Assembly: GCA_019241285.1 (NCBI GenBank)
Contig: JAFAXD010000504.1
Coordinates: 1 to 34,480, forward strand
Reading direction: 5' to 3'
Length of the DNA: 34,480 nt
DNA from: Xanthobacteraceae bacterium
GTDB lineage: Bacteria; Pseudomonadota; Alphaproteobacteria; Rhizobiales; Xanthobacteraceae
Shown piece after piece: positions 20,144-31,019 of the stretch. The notes below the pieces were generated by a model, which saw nothing but the letters and a program-made list of their open reading frames with translations, searched no databases and was not told the origin of the DNA. The number at the start of each line of letters is the position of its first letter. The first letter of the stretch is position 1. Both the position numbers and the translations under genes were made by a program.

Positions 20144-21184
20144 ATGGACTTCGGCATTTTCGATCATCTCGATCGCAACGATCTGCCGCTCGCCGAGTAT
20201 TACGAGCATCGGCTGCGCATGACGCAGGCCTATGACGCCGCCGGCTTCTACTCCTACCATTTGGCCGAGCATCACTTCACGCCGCTCGGCATGGCGCCGT
20301 CGCCGAGCGTGTTCCTGGCGAGCGTGGCGCAGCGAACCAAAACCCTGCGCCTCGGTTCACTGGTCTATGCGTTGCCCATCCATCACCCGCTACGGGTGCT
20401 GGAAGAAATCTGCATGCTCGATCACTTGAGCAACGGCCGGCTCGACGTCGGTTTCGGCCGCGGTTCGGTTCCGTTCGAGATCACCTATTACGGCCAGGAT
20501 GCCGAACAGCGCGAGCGCATCTATCGCGAACGGCTCGACATCATCCTGCAGGCCTTCGGAGCGGATACGCTGACGTTCAACGGCGAGTTCGATCAGTTCG
20601 AGAACGTGCCGCTCGAGCTCAAGCCGTTGCAAAAACCACATCCGCCGATTTTCTACGGCGCGCATTCGCCCGATAGCGCTGAACGCGCGGCCCGCAAGGG
20701 CCTCAACATGATTAATAATGACTCACCGGATGTGACGGCCGCGTGTATTGCCCGGTTTCGCGAGGTGTGGCGCGCTGTGCAGCCCGGCCGCGCGCTGCCC
20801 AAGATGGGCGCGGCGCGCTTCGTGGTCGTGGCCGACACCGATGCCGAGGCGCTGGCGCTCGCTCGCCGCGCCTATCCCATGTGGTACCGCAGCTTCAATC
20901 ACCTGTTCTGGCTGCATAACACCACGCCCGGACAGTTCGCGCGGCCGCCGGTCTACGACGGGCACATTGATAAGGGGACCGGTGTTGCCGGGTCGCCGGC
21001 GACCGTCGCGGATGTCCTGGCGCGCCAGGTTGTCGAGACCGGCACCAATTACCTCGTGTGCCAGTTCGCGTTCGGAGACTTGAGCTTGCCCGAGGTGCGG
21101 CACTCGGTTGAGCTCTTCGCCGCCCACGTAATGCCGGCTTGCCGTGAGGCGGCATCCAGTGCACAGGAGCGGGAGCCGGCTTAG
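20144..21184 (+). CDS. LLM-class flavin-dependent oxidoreductase (luciferase-like monooxygenase)
   Basis: 346-aa ORF; YSYHLAEHHFTPLGMAPSPSVFLASVAQRTKTLRLGSLVYALPIHHPLRVLEEICMLDHLSNGRLDVGFGRGSVPFE. Starts 5 bp after the SBP gene stop. Confidence 0.93.
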   Translation: MDFGIFDHLDRNDLPLAEYYEHRLRMTQAYDAAGFYSYHLAEHHFTPLGMAPSPSVFLASVAQRTKTLRLGSLVYALPIHHPLRVLEEICMLDHLSNGRLDVGFGRGSVPFEITYYGQDAEQRERIYRERLDIILQAFGADTLTFNGEFDQFENVPLELKPLQKPHPPIFYGAHSPDSAERAARKGLNMINNDSPDVTAACIARFREVWRAVQPGRALPKMGAARFVVVADTDAEALALARRAYPMWYRSFNHLFWLHNTTPGQFARPPVYDGHIDKGTGVAGSPATVADVLARQVVETGTNYLVCQFAFGDLSLPEVRHSVELFAAHVMPACREAASSAQEREPA

Positions 21185-21334
21185 GAGTATCTATTCAATC
21201 ACGGATCGGCGGCGCACAACGCGCGCAAAAGAGTGAACGAAAGGACGCGCGAAAGCGTTAACTCGTCGGGGCGTCCCGTATAAGATTTCGGACTATAAGC
21301 CGTTCGTCCGTAGCGCATGAGGAGATGTGAGCCG

Positions 21335-22903
21335 ATGGACGCGCCCGACAGCACAATCGCAAAGCCTACGGACAAAGCCCTCGCAATGGCGACGTCGGGG
21401 CGAGCCGCCCCACCAGCGACAATCGTGATTTTTGGAGCGGCCGGCGACTTGACCAAGCGCCTATTGATGCCGGCCCTGTACAATCTGGCAAAGTCCGGCG
21501 CGCTGTCGGACAAGCTGGCCATTGTCGGTGTCGATCACAATGACCGGAGCACCGAGGATTGGATCCGTACGCTCAGTGAGCTGAGAGATCCAAAGACGCT
21601 GGATGCGGCCACGTGGTCGTGGCTCACGGGCCGCATGCAGTTTCTGCAGGGCGACTTTCTTGATCCCGACGCATACAAACGGTTGGGGCAGCTGCTCGCC
21701 AAGCGCCAGCAGGAGCACGGCGTCGGCAGCGCTCTCTTTTATATGGCAGTTGCTGACCGGTTCTTTGGCCCGATTATCGAACACCTCGGTAAAGCCGGGC
21801 TGGCGAACCAATCCGAGTCCGCGTGGCGGCGCGTGATCATCGAGAAACCGTTCGGACACGACCTCGCCTCCGCCAAGGCCCTCAACGCGCAGATCTTGAA
21901 GGTCCTGTCGGAAGATCAGATTTACCGGATCGATCATTTCCTCGGAAAGGAAACGGTTCAAAACATCCAGGTTCTGCGTTTTGCCAACGGCATCTTCGAG
22001 CCGCTATGGAATCGCGACCATATTGATCACGTCCAGATCACGGCCGCCGAGACGGTCGGTGTCGAGACTCGCGGGCGCTTCTATGAGCAGACAGGCGCGC
22101 TGCGTGACATGGTCCCGAGCCACCTGTTTCAATTGTTGGCGATGATCGGGATGGAACCTCCGTCCTCGTTCACGGCGAACGCGGTACGCAACAAGGAGAC
22201 GGAGCTCTTCCAGGCGATCCGCCCGGTTACGCCGAGCGACGCCGTGCGCGGGCAATACGGACCCGGCACGATCGATGGAAAGCCCGTCCCCGGCTATCGC
22301 CAAGAGCCCAATGTGGCGCCGGATTCTTCGACGGAGACCTACGTCGGGCTGAAGCTCGGAATAGATACGTGGCGCTGGGCTGGTGTTCCCTTCTATATGC
22401 GAACCGGAAAACGTCTTGCGACACGAACGACGGAAATTGCGGTTTGTTTTCGCCAAGCTCCCTATGGCTTGTTTCGCGACACCCCGGTTGAGCGCCTGCC
22501 GCCGAACATTCTCCTGCTGCGTATCCAGCCGGACGAAGGTCTGTCGATCAGCTTCAGCGCGAAACGGCCCGGGCCGGAGATCAAGATCGACGGCGTTGCA
22601 ATGGACTTCGCCTACAAGGACTATTTCGGCCCCCTGGCGGCAGTCGGGTATGAGACTCTGCTTTACGACTGCCTGCTGGGTGACGCGACGCTGTTTCGCC
22701 GCGCCGATGCGGTCGAAGTGTCCTGGTGCGCGGTTCAGGGACTGCTTGACGACTGGCCGCGCAACGCGCCTCAGGATTTTCCAAACTATGCCGCCGGTGG
22801 CAGCGGTCCCCAAGCTGCCGACGCGTTGCTCGCGCGCGATAACCGCGCATGGCTTCCGATCAAGCCAGAGCGCCGGCACTTGACCGCTTCGAATGTCTGC
22901 TGA
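21335..22903 (+). CDS. zwf: Glucose-6-phosphate 1-dehydrogenase
   Basis: IVIFGAAGDLTKRLLMPALYNLAKSG, YRIDHFLGKETVQNIQVLRFANGIFEPLWNRDHIDHVQIT, FYMRTGKRL. Start at MDAPDS (21335) with upstream GGAG. Confidence 0.97.
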   Translation: MDAPDSTIAKPTDKALAMATSGRAAPPATIVIFGAAGDLTKRLLMPALYNLAKSGALSDKLAIVGVDHNDRSTEDWIRTLSELRDPKTLDAATWSWLTGRMQFLQGDFLDPDAYKRLGQLLAKRQQEHGVGSALFYMAVADRFFGPIIEHLGKAGLANQSESAWRRVIIEKPFGHDLASAKALNAQILKVLSEDQIYRIDHFLGKETVQNIQVLRFANGIFEPLWNRDHIDHVQITAAETVGVETRGRFYEQTGALRDMVPSHLFQLLAMIGMEPPSSFTANAVRNKETELFQAIRPVTPSDAVRGQYGPGTIDGKPVPGYRQEPNVAPDSSTETYVGLKLGIDTWRWAGVPFYMRTGKRLATRTTEIAVCFRQAPYGLFRDTPVERLPPNILLLRIQPDEGLSISFSAKRPGPEIKIDGVAMDFAYKDYFGPLAAVGYETLLYDCLLGDATLFRRADAVEVSWCAVQGLLDDWPRNAPQDFPNYAAGGSGPQAADALLARDNRAWLPIKPERRHLTASNVC

Positions 22904-22928
22904 TCATTGCCAATCGCGAGGTGATGTC

Positions 22929-24014
22929 ATGAAAGCTACTCAGAAACTGCACGACCTTGGTCAGAGCATCTGGGTCGACAATATTTCCCGCGGCATGATC
23001 AAGAGCGGAACGCTGCGCCGCTACATCGACGAGCTGTCCGTGACCGGACTGACGTCGAACCCGACGATCTTCGATCATGCCGTCGGCAAGAGCGCCGACT
23101 ATGACGAGACGATCCGGCGCAAGGTCGCTCAGGGTCTCTCGGGGGAGAAGCTGTTCTTCGAGCTGGCACTCGAGGATCTGACGCAAGCCGCCGATATGTT
23201 CCGACCGATCCACGAGCGGACCGCAGGCCTCGACGGATTTGTTTCGCTCGAAGTCTCACCGCTGCTGGCGCACGATACGAAGAAGACGACGGCGGTCGCA
23301 AAGGCGCTGCACGAGCAGGGCCAGCGGTCAAACCTGTTCATCAAAATACCAGGTACGCCCGAAGGTCTGCCGGCGATCGAGGAATCGATCTTTGCGGGCG
23401 TGCCGATCAACGTGACGCTGCTGTTCTCGGCCGAGCAATACGTGGCGGCAGCCGATGCGTTCATGCGCGGGATTGAGCGGCGCATCGCGGCCGGCCTCCG
23501 GCCCCACGTGGCTTCGGTCGCGTCGATCTTTATCAGCCGATGGGATGTCGCGGTGAAGGACAAGGTGCCGTCGGCGCTGGTCAATCAGCTCGGCATTGCG
23601 GTCGGCAAACAGGCTTTCCGCGAATATCATAAGCTGCTCGATTCGCCGCGGTGGCAGCGTGCGTTCAATGAAGGCGCCCGGCCGCAGCGGCTTCTGTTTG
23701 CGAGCACCGGCACCAAGGATCCAAAGGCGTCCGACATCCTCTATGTCAAAGGGCTAGCTGCGCCGTTCACCGTCAACACGATGCCGGATGCGACCTTGCA
23801 GGCGTTTGCCGATCACGGCGATCTCGGCGCGCCGCTGCCGATTGATGGGGGCGATTGCGACAAGGTGCTGGCCGACTTCAGCAAAGCCGGGATCGATCTT
23901 GGTGCACTGGCGAACCAGCTCCAGGATGAAGGCGCCAAGTCCTTCGTAAAATCCTGGAACGATCTCATTGGCGTCATCGAGTCCAAATCGAATACGCTGC
24001 GGAAGGCTAGCTAG
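22929..24014 (+). CDS. tal: Transaldolase (long single-domain form)
   Basis: KLHDLGQSIWVDNISRGMIKSGTLRRYIDELSVTGLTSNPTIFDHAV, NLFIKIPGTPEGLPAIEE, GVPINVTLLFS. Confidence 0.95.
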   Translation: MKATQKLHDLGQSIWVDNISRGMIKSGTLRRYIDELSVTGLTSNPTIFDHAVGKSADYDETIRRKVAQGLSGEKLFFELALEDLTQAADMFRPIHERTAGLDGFVSLEVSPLLAHDTKKTTAVAKALHEQGQRSNLFIKIPGTPEGLPAIEESIFAGVPINVTLLFSAEQYVAAADAFMRGIERRIAAGLRPHVASVASIFISRWDVAVKDKVPSALVNQLGIAVGKQAFREYHKLLDSPRWQRAFNEGARPQRLLFASTGTKDPKASDILYVKGLAAPFTVNTMPDATLQAFADHGDLGAPLPIDGGDCDKVLADFSKAGIDLGALANQLQDEGAKSFVKSWNDLIGVIESKSNTLRKAS

Positions 24015-24033
24015 GGTGGATGTGAGACCGGTC

Positions 24034-24786
24034 ATGGACGACACGACGGCCGTGCGGCAAAGGCGCGCCGATGACGGCAAGCGCGTGCTGGTGATCGATA
24101 TCGGCGGCACGTCGGTGAAGCTTCTCGCCACGGGCGAGCCGGAGCGTCGGAGGTTCCCGTCGGGGCGCAAGATGACGCCGGGCATGATGGTGAAAAAAAC
24201 CATCAAGCTGGTTTCCGATTGGACCTATTCGGTGATCTCGATTGGCTATCCGGGCCCGGTGCTGCACGGCAAGCCGGTTTCCGAGCCCTATAATCTTGGC
24301 CCCGGATGGGTGGGCTTCGATTTCGCCGGCGCATTCGGACATCCGGTCAAGCTCGTCAACGACGCCGCCATGCAGGCGCTCGGTAGTTACAAGGGCGGCA
24401 AGATGCTGTTCCTGGGTCTCGGGACCGGGCTTGGCACCGCCATGATCGTCGACGGCATTATCGAGCCGATGGAGCTCGGGCATCTGCCGTACAAGAAGGG
24501 CACCTACGAGGACTATCTCGGCCGCGCCGGATTGGAGCGCGTGGGCAAGAAGCGCTGGCGTCACAACGTCGAAGAAGTTGTCGCGCGGCTGATGGCGGCG
24601 CTCGAACCGGACGACGTGGTCATCGGTGGTGGTAACGTCAAGAAATTAAAGCACCTGCCGCCCGGCTGCCGCGCCGGGAGCAATAACAATGCCTTCCTCG
24701 GTGGCTTCCGGCTCTGGGACGCGCCGCGCCCAACGGCGCGCGCGGGTGTTGCCGCGCTGACGCCGCAGCGCCGATCGAAAGGATAA
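24034..24786 (+). CDS. ppgK: ROK-family polyphosphate glucokinase-like
   Basis: [107 protein letters not shown]. Alternative GTG start at 24016. Confidence 0.82.
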   Translation: MDDTTAVRQRRADDGKRVLVIDIGGTSVKLLATGEPERRRFPSGRKMTPGMMVKKTIKLVSDWTYSVISIGYPGPVLHGKPVSEPYNLGPGWVGFDFAGAFGHPVKLVNDAAMQALGSYKGGKMLFLGLGTGLGTAMIVDGIIEPMELGHLPYKKGTYEDYLGRAGLERVGKKRWRHNVEEVVARLMAALEPDDVVIGGGNVKKLKHLPPGCRAGSNNNAFLGGFRLWDAPRPTARAGVAALTPQRRSKG

Positions 24787-24790
24787 CGCG

Positions 24791-26470
24791 ATGAGTGCCG
24801 AGCCTCAAACCGGCTCGCAGAACGGGCTGACAAAGTCGCCGGCCTGGCTTGCGCTGCAGCAACATTTTGCCAAGGTTCGCGAGCGCAGTCTGCACGCGCT
24901 GTTCGCGGAGGACTCCGCGCGCGGCGACCGTATGATCGTCGAGGCCGCGGGCCTCTACTTCGATTATTCGAAGAACCGCGCCACCGATGAGACGCTTGAC
25001 CTGCTGGTGCACCTGGCGCGCCAGGCTGGGCTGCCCGAACGCATCGAAGCAATGTTTCGCGGCGACAAGATCAATGTCACCGAGCATCGCGCGGTGCTGC
25101 ACGTGGCGCTGCGCGCCCCGAAAGGAACGTCGATCATCGTCGATGGTGAAAATGTCGTGCCGCAGGTGCATGAAGTGCTCGATCGGATGGCCGCGTTTTC
25201 CGAACGCGTGCGCAGCGGCGCCTGGAAGGGCCACACCGGCAAGCGCATCCGCAACGTGATCAATATCGGGATCGGCGGATCCGATCTCGGGCCGGTCATG
25301 GCCTACGAGGCGCTGAAGCATTACAGCGACCGCGCCATGACGTTCCGCTTCGTCTCCAACGTCGACGGCACGGATTTCGTCGAGGCGACGCGCGATCTCG
25401 ACCCGGCGGAAACGCTCTTTATCATCTCGTCGAAGACATTCACCACGTTGGAGACGATGACCAACGCGCACACCGCGCGCGAGTGGTCACTGCGCGCGCT
25501 CGGCGGCGATCAGGCCGCTGTGGCCCGGCATTTTGTCGCCGTGTCGACCAATGCCGCCAAGGTCGCCGAGTTCGGCATCGACACCGCCAACATGTTCGGC
25601 TTCTGGGATTGGGTCGGCGGCCGCTACTCGATGGACTCCGCCATCGGCCTTTCAACCATGCTGGCGATCGGTCCGGATAATTTCCGGGCCATGCTGGATG
25701 GCTTTCACCAGATGGACGAGCACTTTCGTACGACGCCGCTGCGACAGAACATACCGGTGCTGATGGGCCTGCTGGCCGTCTGGTATGGCGATTTCTTCGG
25801 TGCGGAGACGACCGGAGTTTTCCCCTACGAGCAATATCTCAAGCGGTTTCCGGCCTATCTCCAGCAACTCACCATGGAGAGTAACGGCAAACACATCACG
25901 CTCGACGGCCAGCGCGTCGATTATTCGACCGGCCAGATCTATTGGGGCGAGCCCGGCACCAATGGGCAACACTCGTTCTATCAGCTGATCCACCAGGGGA
26001 CCCGGCTCATCCCGTGCGATTTCATCGCCTTTGGGCAGTCGCTCAATCCACTCGGCCCGCACCATGACATGCTGATGGCGAACGTGATCGCGCAGGCCGA
26101 GGCGCTTGCATTTGGCAAAACGCCTGAGCAGGTTCGCGCCGAAGGCACACCGGAGTGGCTCGTTCCGCACCGCGTCTGCGAAGGCAACCGTCCGTCAAAC
26201 GTCATTCTCGCCGAACGACTGACGCCTACTACTTTGGGCAAACTGGTCGCCCTCTACGAGCACAGTGTGTTCACCCAAGGCACGATCTGGCACATCGATT
26301 CATTTGATCAGTGGGGGGTCGAGCTCGGCAAGCAGCTGGCCCAGCGCATTATCCCTGAGATTGCGAGCGAGACCGAGCCGAAGCTTAGCCACGACAGTTC
26401 CACCAACAATCTGATCAGGCGCAGTCGCCGGCTCAAGCAGTCAGGCAAGCCGCGCGCATCAGGGCCGTAA
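24791..26470 (+). CDS. pgi: Glucose-6-phosphate isomerase
   Basis: [76 protein letters not shown]. Confidence 0.97.
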   Translation: MSAEPQTGSQNGLTKSPAWLALQQHFAKVRERSLHALFAEDSARGDRMIVEAAGLYFDYSKNRATDETLDLLVHLARQAGLPERIEAMFRGDKINVTEHRAVLHVALRAPKGTSIIVDGENVVPQVHEVLDRMAAFSERVRSGAWKGHTGKRIRNVINIGIGGSDLGPVMAYEALKHYSDRAMTFRFVSNVDGTDFVEATRDLDPAETLFIISSKTFTTLETMTNAHTAREWSLRALGGDQAAVARHFVAVSTNAAKVAEFGIDTANMFGFWDWVGGRYSMDSAIGLSTMLAIGPDNFRAMLDGFHQMDEHFRTTPLRQNIPVLMGLLAVWYGDFFGAETTGVFPYEQYLKRFPAYLQQLTMESNGKHITLDGQRVDYSTGQIYWGEPGTNGQHSFYQLIHQGTRLIPCDFIAFGQSLNPLGPHHDMLMANVIAQAEALAFGKTPEQVRAEGTPEWLVPHRVCEGNRPSNVILAERLTPTTLGKLVALYEHSVFTQGTIWHIDSFDQWGVELGKQLAQRIIPEIASETEPKLSHDSSTNNLIRRSRRLKQSGKPRASGP

Positions 26471-27180
26471 TGAACGCCATGCCGCCGCACCGCGCGGTCA
26501 AGCTCGCGCCGTCCATCCTGGCGGCCGACTTTGCGCGTCTCGGCGATCAGGTCGCGGAAGCGGAGCGAGCGGGTGCAGATCGCATCCATATCGATGTGAT
26601 GGATGGACATTTCGTGCCCAATCTGTCGATGGGGCCGGAGGTCGTGCAGGCGTTGCGCCGGGTCACGCGCTTGCCGTTGGAAACGCACCTGATGATCTTG
26701 AACCCGGACCTGTTCATCGATGCGTTTCTCGATGCCGGCGCTGACGCCCTCATGGTGCACTGGGAAGGCAACAACGACCTCTCGCGCACGCTGCGCCAAG
26801 TGAAGGCACGCAAGAAGCGCGTCGGCGTCGCCATTAATCCGGCGACCCCGGCCGCCGTTCTGGAAGAGGTGCTGTCGGAGATCGACCAAGTGTTGGTCAT
26901 GACGGTCAATCCGGGGTTTGGACATCAGCACTTCATCGAGGCGACGCTGCCGAAGGTGAGGCGCGTGCGACAGATGATCGAGCAATCCGAGCGCCCTTGT
27001 CAGGTCGAGGTCGATGGCGGAATCGACCCGCAGACCGCGCCGCTCGCGGTCGCGGCTGGCGCCGACGTTCTGGTCGCTGGCTCGGCGATCTTCAATGAAA
27101 CGGAAAGCGTGACGGCTGCCATGCGCCGTTTGCAGGCTGCGGCGCACATGACGGAGAAAGCAAAATGCAACTCGGGATGA
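26470..27180 (+). CDS. rpe: Ribulose-phosphate 3-epimerase
   Basis: [89 protein letters not shown] overlap with pgi. Confidence 0.97.
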   Translation: MNAMPPHRAVKLAPSILAADFARLGDQVAEAERAGADRIHIDVMDGHFVPNLSMGPEVVQALRRVTRLPLETHLMILNPDLFIDAFLDAGADALMVHWEGNNDLSRTLRQVKARKKRVGVAINPATPAAVLEEVLSEIDQVLVMTVNPGFGHQHFIEATLPKVRRVRQMIEQSERPCQVEVDGGIDPQTAPLAVAAGADVLVAGSAIFNETESVTAAMRRLQAAAHMTEKAKCNSG

Positions 27181-28181
27181 TTGGACTTGGCCGTATGGGC
27201 GGCAACATGGTGCGACGCCTGCTCAAGGCGGGGCACCAGTGTGTCGTGTTCGATAAGTTCACCAAGGCGGTCGACGACCTCGCGCGCGAGAAAGCGGTTG
27301 GGTCGTCCTCATTCGGCGACCTGGTGCAGAAACTCCAGGCGCCGCGCGCGGTGTGGTTGATGGTGCCGGCCGCTGTCGTTGACGAGACCATTCATGAGGT
27401 CGCGCCGCACCTCAAGCCCGGGGACATCCTGATCGACGGAGGCAACTCCTATTACGTGGATGACATCCGCCGCGCCAAGGAGCTCGCATCCAAACAAATC
27501 CACTATATCGACGTCGGCACCAGCGGCGGCGTGTGGGGCCTTGAGCGCGGTTACTGCATGATGATCGGCGGCCCGCAGCAAGCGGTACGCCACCTTGATC
27601 CGATCTTCAAAGCTCTGGCCCCCGGCATCGGCAACATTCCGCGCACGCCTGGGCGGGAGAAGCTCGATGGCACGGCGGAGCAGGGCTATCTGCATTGCGG
27701 TCAGAACGGCGCCGGCCACTTCGTCAAGATGGTGCACAACGGCATCGAATACGGCGTCATGGCCGCTTACGCGGAAGGAATGAACATTCTGCGTCATGCC
27801 AATATCGGCAAACAGCAGGCAACGATCGACGCGGAAACGACACCGCTGCGCGACCCCGAGCTCTATCAATACGATCTCGATTTGCGCGACATCGCCGAGG
27901 TCTGGCGCCGCGGCAGCGTGATCGCGTCGTGGCTTCTGGACCTCACCGCCTCCGCGCTCGCTCAGGACCCGCAGCTCTCCAAATTCGGCGGCCGCGTGTC
28001 CGACTCCGGCGAAGGCCGCTGGACCGTGAAGGCCGCAATCGACGAGGCGGTGCCGGCGCCCGTGCTCTCAACGGCGCTTTACGAGCGCTTCAGCTCGCGC
28101 GGCGAAGCAACGTTCGCGAACCAGCTTCTGTCGGCGATGCGGTACGAATTCGGAGGACACCTGGAGAAACCCAAGGAGTAG
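27165..28181 (+). CDS. gnd: 6-phosphogluconate dehydrogenase (decarboxylating), short form
   Basis: [82 protein letters not shown]; 338 aa. Confidence 0.95.
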   Translation: MQLGMIGLGRMGGNMVRRLLKAGHQCVVFDKFTKAVDDLAREKAVGSSSFGDLVQKLQAPRAVWLMVPAAVVDETIHEVAPHLKPGDILIDGGNSYYVDDIRRAKELASKQIHYIDVGTSGGVWGLERGYCMMIGGPQQAVRHLDPIFKALAPGIGNIPRTPGREKLDGTAEQGYLHCGQNGAGHFVKMVHNGIEYGVMAAYAEGMNILRHANIGKQQATIDAETTPLRDPELYQYDLDLRDIAEVWRRGSVIASWLLDLTASALAQDPQLSKFGGRVSDSGEGRWTVKAAIDEAVPAPVLSTALYERFSSRGEATFANQLLSAMRYEFGGHLEKPKE

Positions 28182-28183
28182 TT

Positions 28184-28897
28184 GTGCGTATCGACGTTCT
28201 GCCCGATTCCGATGCGGCCGCGCGGAAAGCGGCCGCAATCATTGCCGGCGAGGTGCGAGCCGCCGCGTCGCGCGGCCGCTTTGTCATGGCGGTGAGTGGT
28301 GGGCACACGCCCTGGCAGATGCTGCGCGCGCTTGCGGCCGAGGATCTTCCTTGGGAACTGATCCACGTGCTGCAGGTCGATGAGCGTGTTGCCGCTGCGG
28401 GCGATCCGGACCGCAACCTCGTGCATCTGCGTGAGAGCCTGCTCGCACGCGCGCCGTTGCGCTCCGATCAGATTCACGGGATGCCGGTCGAAGCATCGGA
28501 TCTGCAGCGCGCAGCCCAGGATTATGCGGCGACGCTGGAGCAGCTCGCCGGGTCCCCGCCCGTGCTCGATCTCGTCCATCTCGGATTGGGGCCGGACGGC
28601 CACACGGCATCGCTGGTGCCCGGCGATCCGGTGCTGCGGGTCACTGACAAAGACGTCGCGCTGGCGGGACCGTACCAGGGACACCGCCGCATGACCCTGA
28701 CCTATCCGGTGATCAACCGCGCACGTTCGGTCCTGTGGCTTGTGACCGGGGCTGAGAAAGCGCCGGTGTTGCCACGGCTGCTGGCCGGCGATCAATCAAT
28801 CCCCGGCGGTCGCATTGCTCAGGAGCGCGCGGTGGTCATTGCCGACCGCGCAGCAGCAAGTCAGCTCGATGAGAGTAAGAAAGAGGTGCGTGCATGA
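28184..28897 (+). CDS. pgl: 6-phosphogluconolactonase
   Basis: GTG start at 28184 within the longer ORF track 27695..28897. RFVMAVSGGHTPWQMLRAL, VLQVDERV, LGLGPDGHTASLVPG, typical of DevB/Pgl. Confidence 0.92.
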   Translation: MRIDVLPDSDAAARKAAAIIAGEVRAAASRGRFVMAVSGGHTPWQMLRALAAEDLPWELIHVLQVDERVAAAGDPDRNLVHLRESLLARAPLRSDQIHGMPVEASDLQRAAQDYAATLEQLAGSPPVLDLVHLGLGPDGHTASLVPGDPVLRVTDKDVALAGPYQGHRRMTLTYPVINRARSVLWLVTGAEKAPVLPRLLAGDQSIPGGRIAQERAVVIADRAAASQLDESKKEVRA

Positions 28898-31005
28898 GCG
28901 AAACGCAAACCACCGCCAAACCCGCGGCGCAGAACCGTGACGCCGCCAGCATGGATCAGCTGGCGATCAACACCATCCGTACCCTCTCGATCGACGCCGT
29001 CCAGCAGGCAAAGTCCGGTCACCCCGGCACGCCGATGGCGCTCGCGCCGCTCGTCTACGTGATCTGGAACCGGATCATGCGGTTCGATCCGCAGGATCCG
29101 ATCTGGCCGAACCGGGATCGCTTCATTCTCTCCAACGGGCACGCATCGATGCTGCTGTGGTCGATGCTGCACCTGACGGGAACGCGCGCCGTCAACGCCG
29201 CGTACGAACGGCTGGGCGAACCATCCGTTACGCTCGATGACATCCGCCACTTCCGCCAGCTCGGCAGCAAGGCGCCCGGACATCCCGAATATCATCTCGT
29301 CTCCGGGGTCGAAGCCACGACCGGTCCGCTCGGGCAGGGCGTCGGCATGAGCGTCGGCATGGCGATGGCACAGAAGTGGCTCGCCGCGCGCTACAACAAG
29401 CCCAGTTTTCCGATCTTCGACTACAACATCTACACCATTTGCGGTGACGGCGACATGATGGAAGGGATCGCGTCAGAAGCCGCATCGCTCGCCGGCCATC
29501 TGCAACTCGACAACCTGTGCTGGATCTACGACAACAATCACATCACCATCGAGGGCAAGACCGAGATCACGTTTACCGAGGACATCGCGAGCCGCTTCCG
29601 CGCCTATGGCTGGAACGTGCTGCGCATCACCGATGCCAACGACCTCGGCATGATCGAGCAGGCACTCGATCAGTTCCGCAATACCAAGAGCCGGCCAACC
29701 TTCATCGTCCTCGACAGCCATATCGGCTACGGCGCGCCGCACAAACACGACACGGCCGCCGCCCACGGAGAGCCGCTGGGTGACGAGGAAGTGCGCCTGA
29801 CCAAGCGCGCCTATGGCTGGCCGGAGGACGCAAAATTCCTGGTGCCGGATGGGGTGCGCGAACACTTCGATGCCGGCATAGGCGCGCGTGGTGCCACGGC
29901 CCGCCGCCGCTGGGCCGAGTTGTTTGGTGCGTACCGCACCCAGCATGCGCCACTCGCGACCGAGATCGATCTGATGCAACGGCGCGAGCTGCCCGCCGGA
30001 TGGGATACGGGACTTCCTGTGTTCCCGGCCGATCCGAAGGGCATCGCCGGCCGCGAGGCCTCGGGCAAAGTGCTCAATGTGCTGGCCCAGAACATCCCCT
30101 GGTTCCTGGGCGGCTCGGCCGATCTCGGCACCTCCAACAAGACCACGCTGACGTTCTCCGGTGCCGGCGATTTCGAGCCGGGCAATTACGCCGGAAAGAA
30201 CCTGCATTTCGGGATTCGCGAACACGCCATGGCGGCGTCGGTGAATGGCTTGGCGCTCTCCAAGCTGCGGCCGTTCGGAGCCACGTTCTTCATTTTCACG
30301 GATTATGCGCGGCCGTCCATTCGCCTCGCTGCGCTGATGGAGATACCCTCCCTGTTCATCGTCACCCACGATGCCATGGGCGACGGCGAGGACGGCCCGA
30401 CCCATCAGCCGGTCGAGCAACTTGCCTCGTTCCGCGCCATGCCGGGCATCAGCGTGATCCGTCCCGCCGACGCCAACGAGGTCACGGAAGCCTATCGCCA
30501 TATATTGCAACTGCATCACAAGCCGACGCTGCTGGTCCTGTCGCGCCAAGCGCTGCCGACTTTGGACCGCAACACATACGCATCCGCCGCTGGTGTGGCG
30601 CGCGGGGCCTATGTGCTCGCCGACCCGCCCTCCGGCAATCCCGAAGTGATCATCATTGCGTCGGGCAGTGAGGTGAGCCTCGCCGCCACCGCCTATGAGC
30701 AGCTCAAGAGCCAGAATATTCGCGCGCGCGTGGTCTCCATGCCGTCGTGGGATATTTTTGATGAGCAATCGCAAGAGTATCGCGACAGCGTATTGCCGCC
30801 GCAGATTACGGCACGGGTCGCCGTCGAGCAGGCCTCGACCTTCGGCTGGGAGCGCTATGTCGGACAGCACGGCCGTGTGGTCGGTATGCACACGTTCGGC
30901 GCCTCCGCGCCTCTCAAGGAGCTGCTGCGCAAATATGGCTTCGAGCCGGAACGCCTGGTTGACGTCGTCAAACAAGTGCTGACCGCCACGCAGGCCCGAA
31001 CCTGA
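28894..31005 (+). CDS. tkt: Transketolase
   Basis: NTIRTLSIDAVQQAKSGHPGTPMALAPLVYVIWNRIMRFDP, GDGDMMEGIASEAASLAGHL, HDAMGDGEDGPTHQPVEQLASFRAMP; ATGA overlap with pgl. Confidence 0.97.
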   Translation: MSETQTTAKPAAQNRDAASMDQLAINTIRTLSIDAVQQAKSGHPGTPMALAPLVYVIWNRIMRFDPQDPIWPNRDRFILSNGHASMLLWSMLHLTGTRAVNAAYERLGEPSVTLDDIRHFRQLGSKAPGHPEYHLVSGVEATTGPLGQGVGMSVGMAMAQKWLAARYNKPSFPIFDYNIYTICGDGDMMEGIASEAASLAGHLQLDNLCWIYDNNHITIEGKTEITFTEDIASRFRAYGWNVLRITDANDLGMIEQALDQFRNTKSRPTFIVLDSHIGYGAPHKHDTAAAHGEPLGDEEVRLTKRAYGWPEDAKFLVPDGVREHFDAGIGARGATARRRWAELFGAYRTQHAPLATEIDLMQRRELPAGWDTGLPVFPADPKGIAGREASGKVLNVLAQNIPWFLGGSADLGTSNKTTLTFSGAGDFEPGNYAGKNLHFGIREHAMAASVNGLALSKLRPFGATFFIFTDYARPSIRLAALMEIPSLFIVTHDAMGDGEDGPTHQPVEQLASFRAMPGISVIRPADANEVTEAYRHILQLHHKPTLLVLSRQALPTLDRNTYASAAGVARGAYVLADPPSGNPEVIIIASGSEVSLAATAYEQLKSQNIRARVVSMPSWDIFDEQSQEYRDSVLPPQITARVAVEQASTFGWERYVGQHGRVVGMHTFGASAPLKELLRKYGFEPERLVDVVKQVLTATQART

Positions 31006-31019
31006 CGGTCGCGCCGCAC

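Noticed and set aside
27695-28183. N-terminal part of ORF 27695..28897
   Set aside because: Out-of-frame overlap with gnd; the lactonase begins at GTG 28184.
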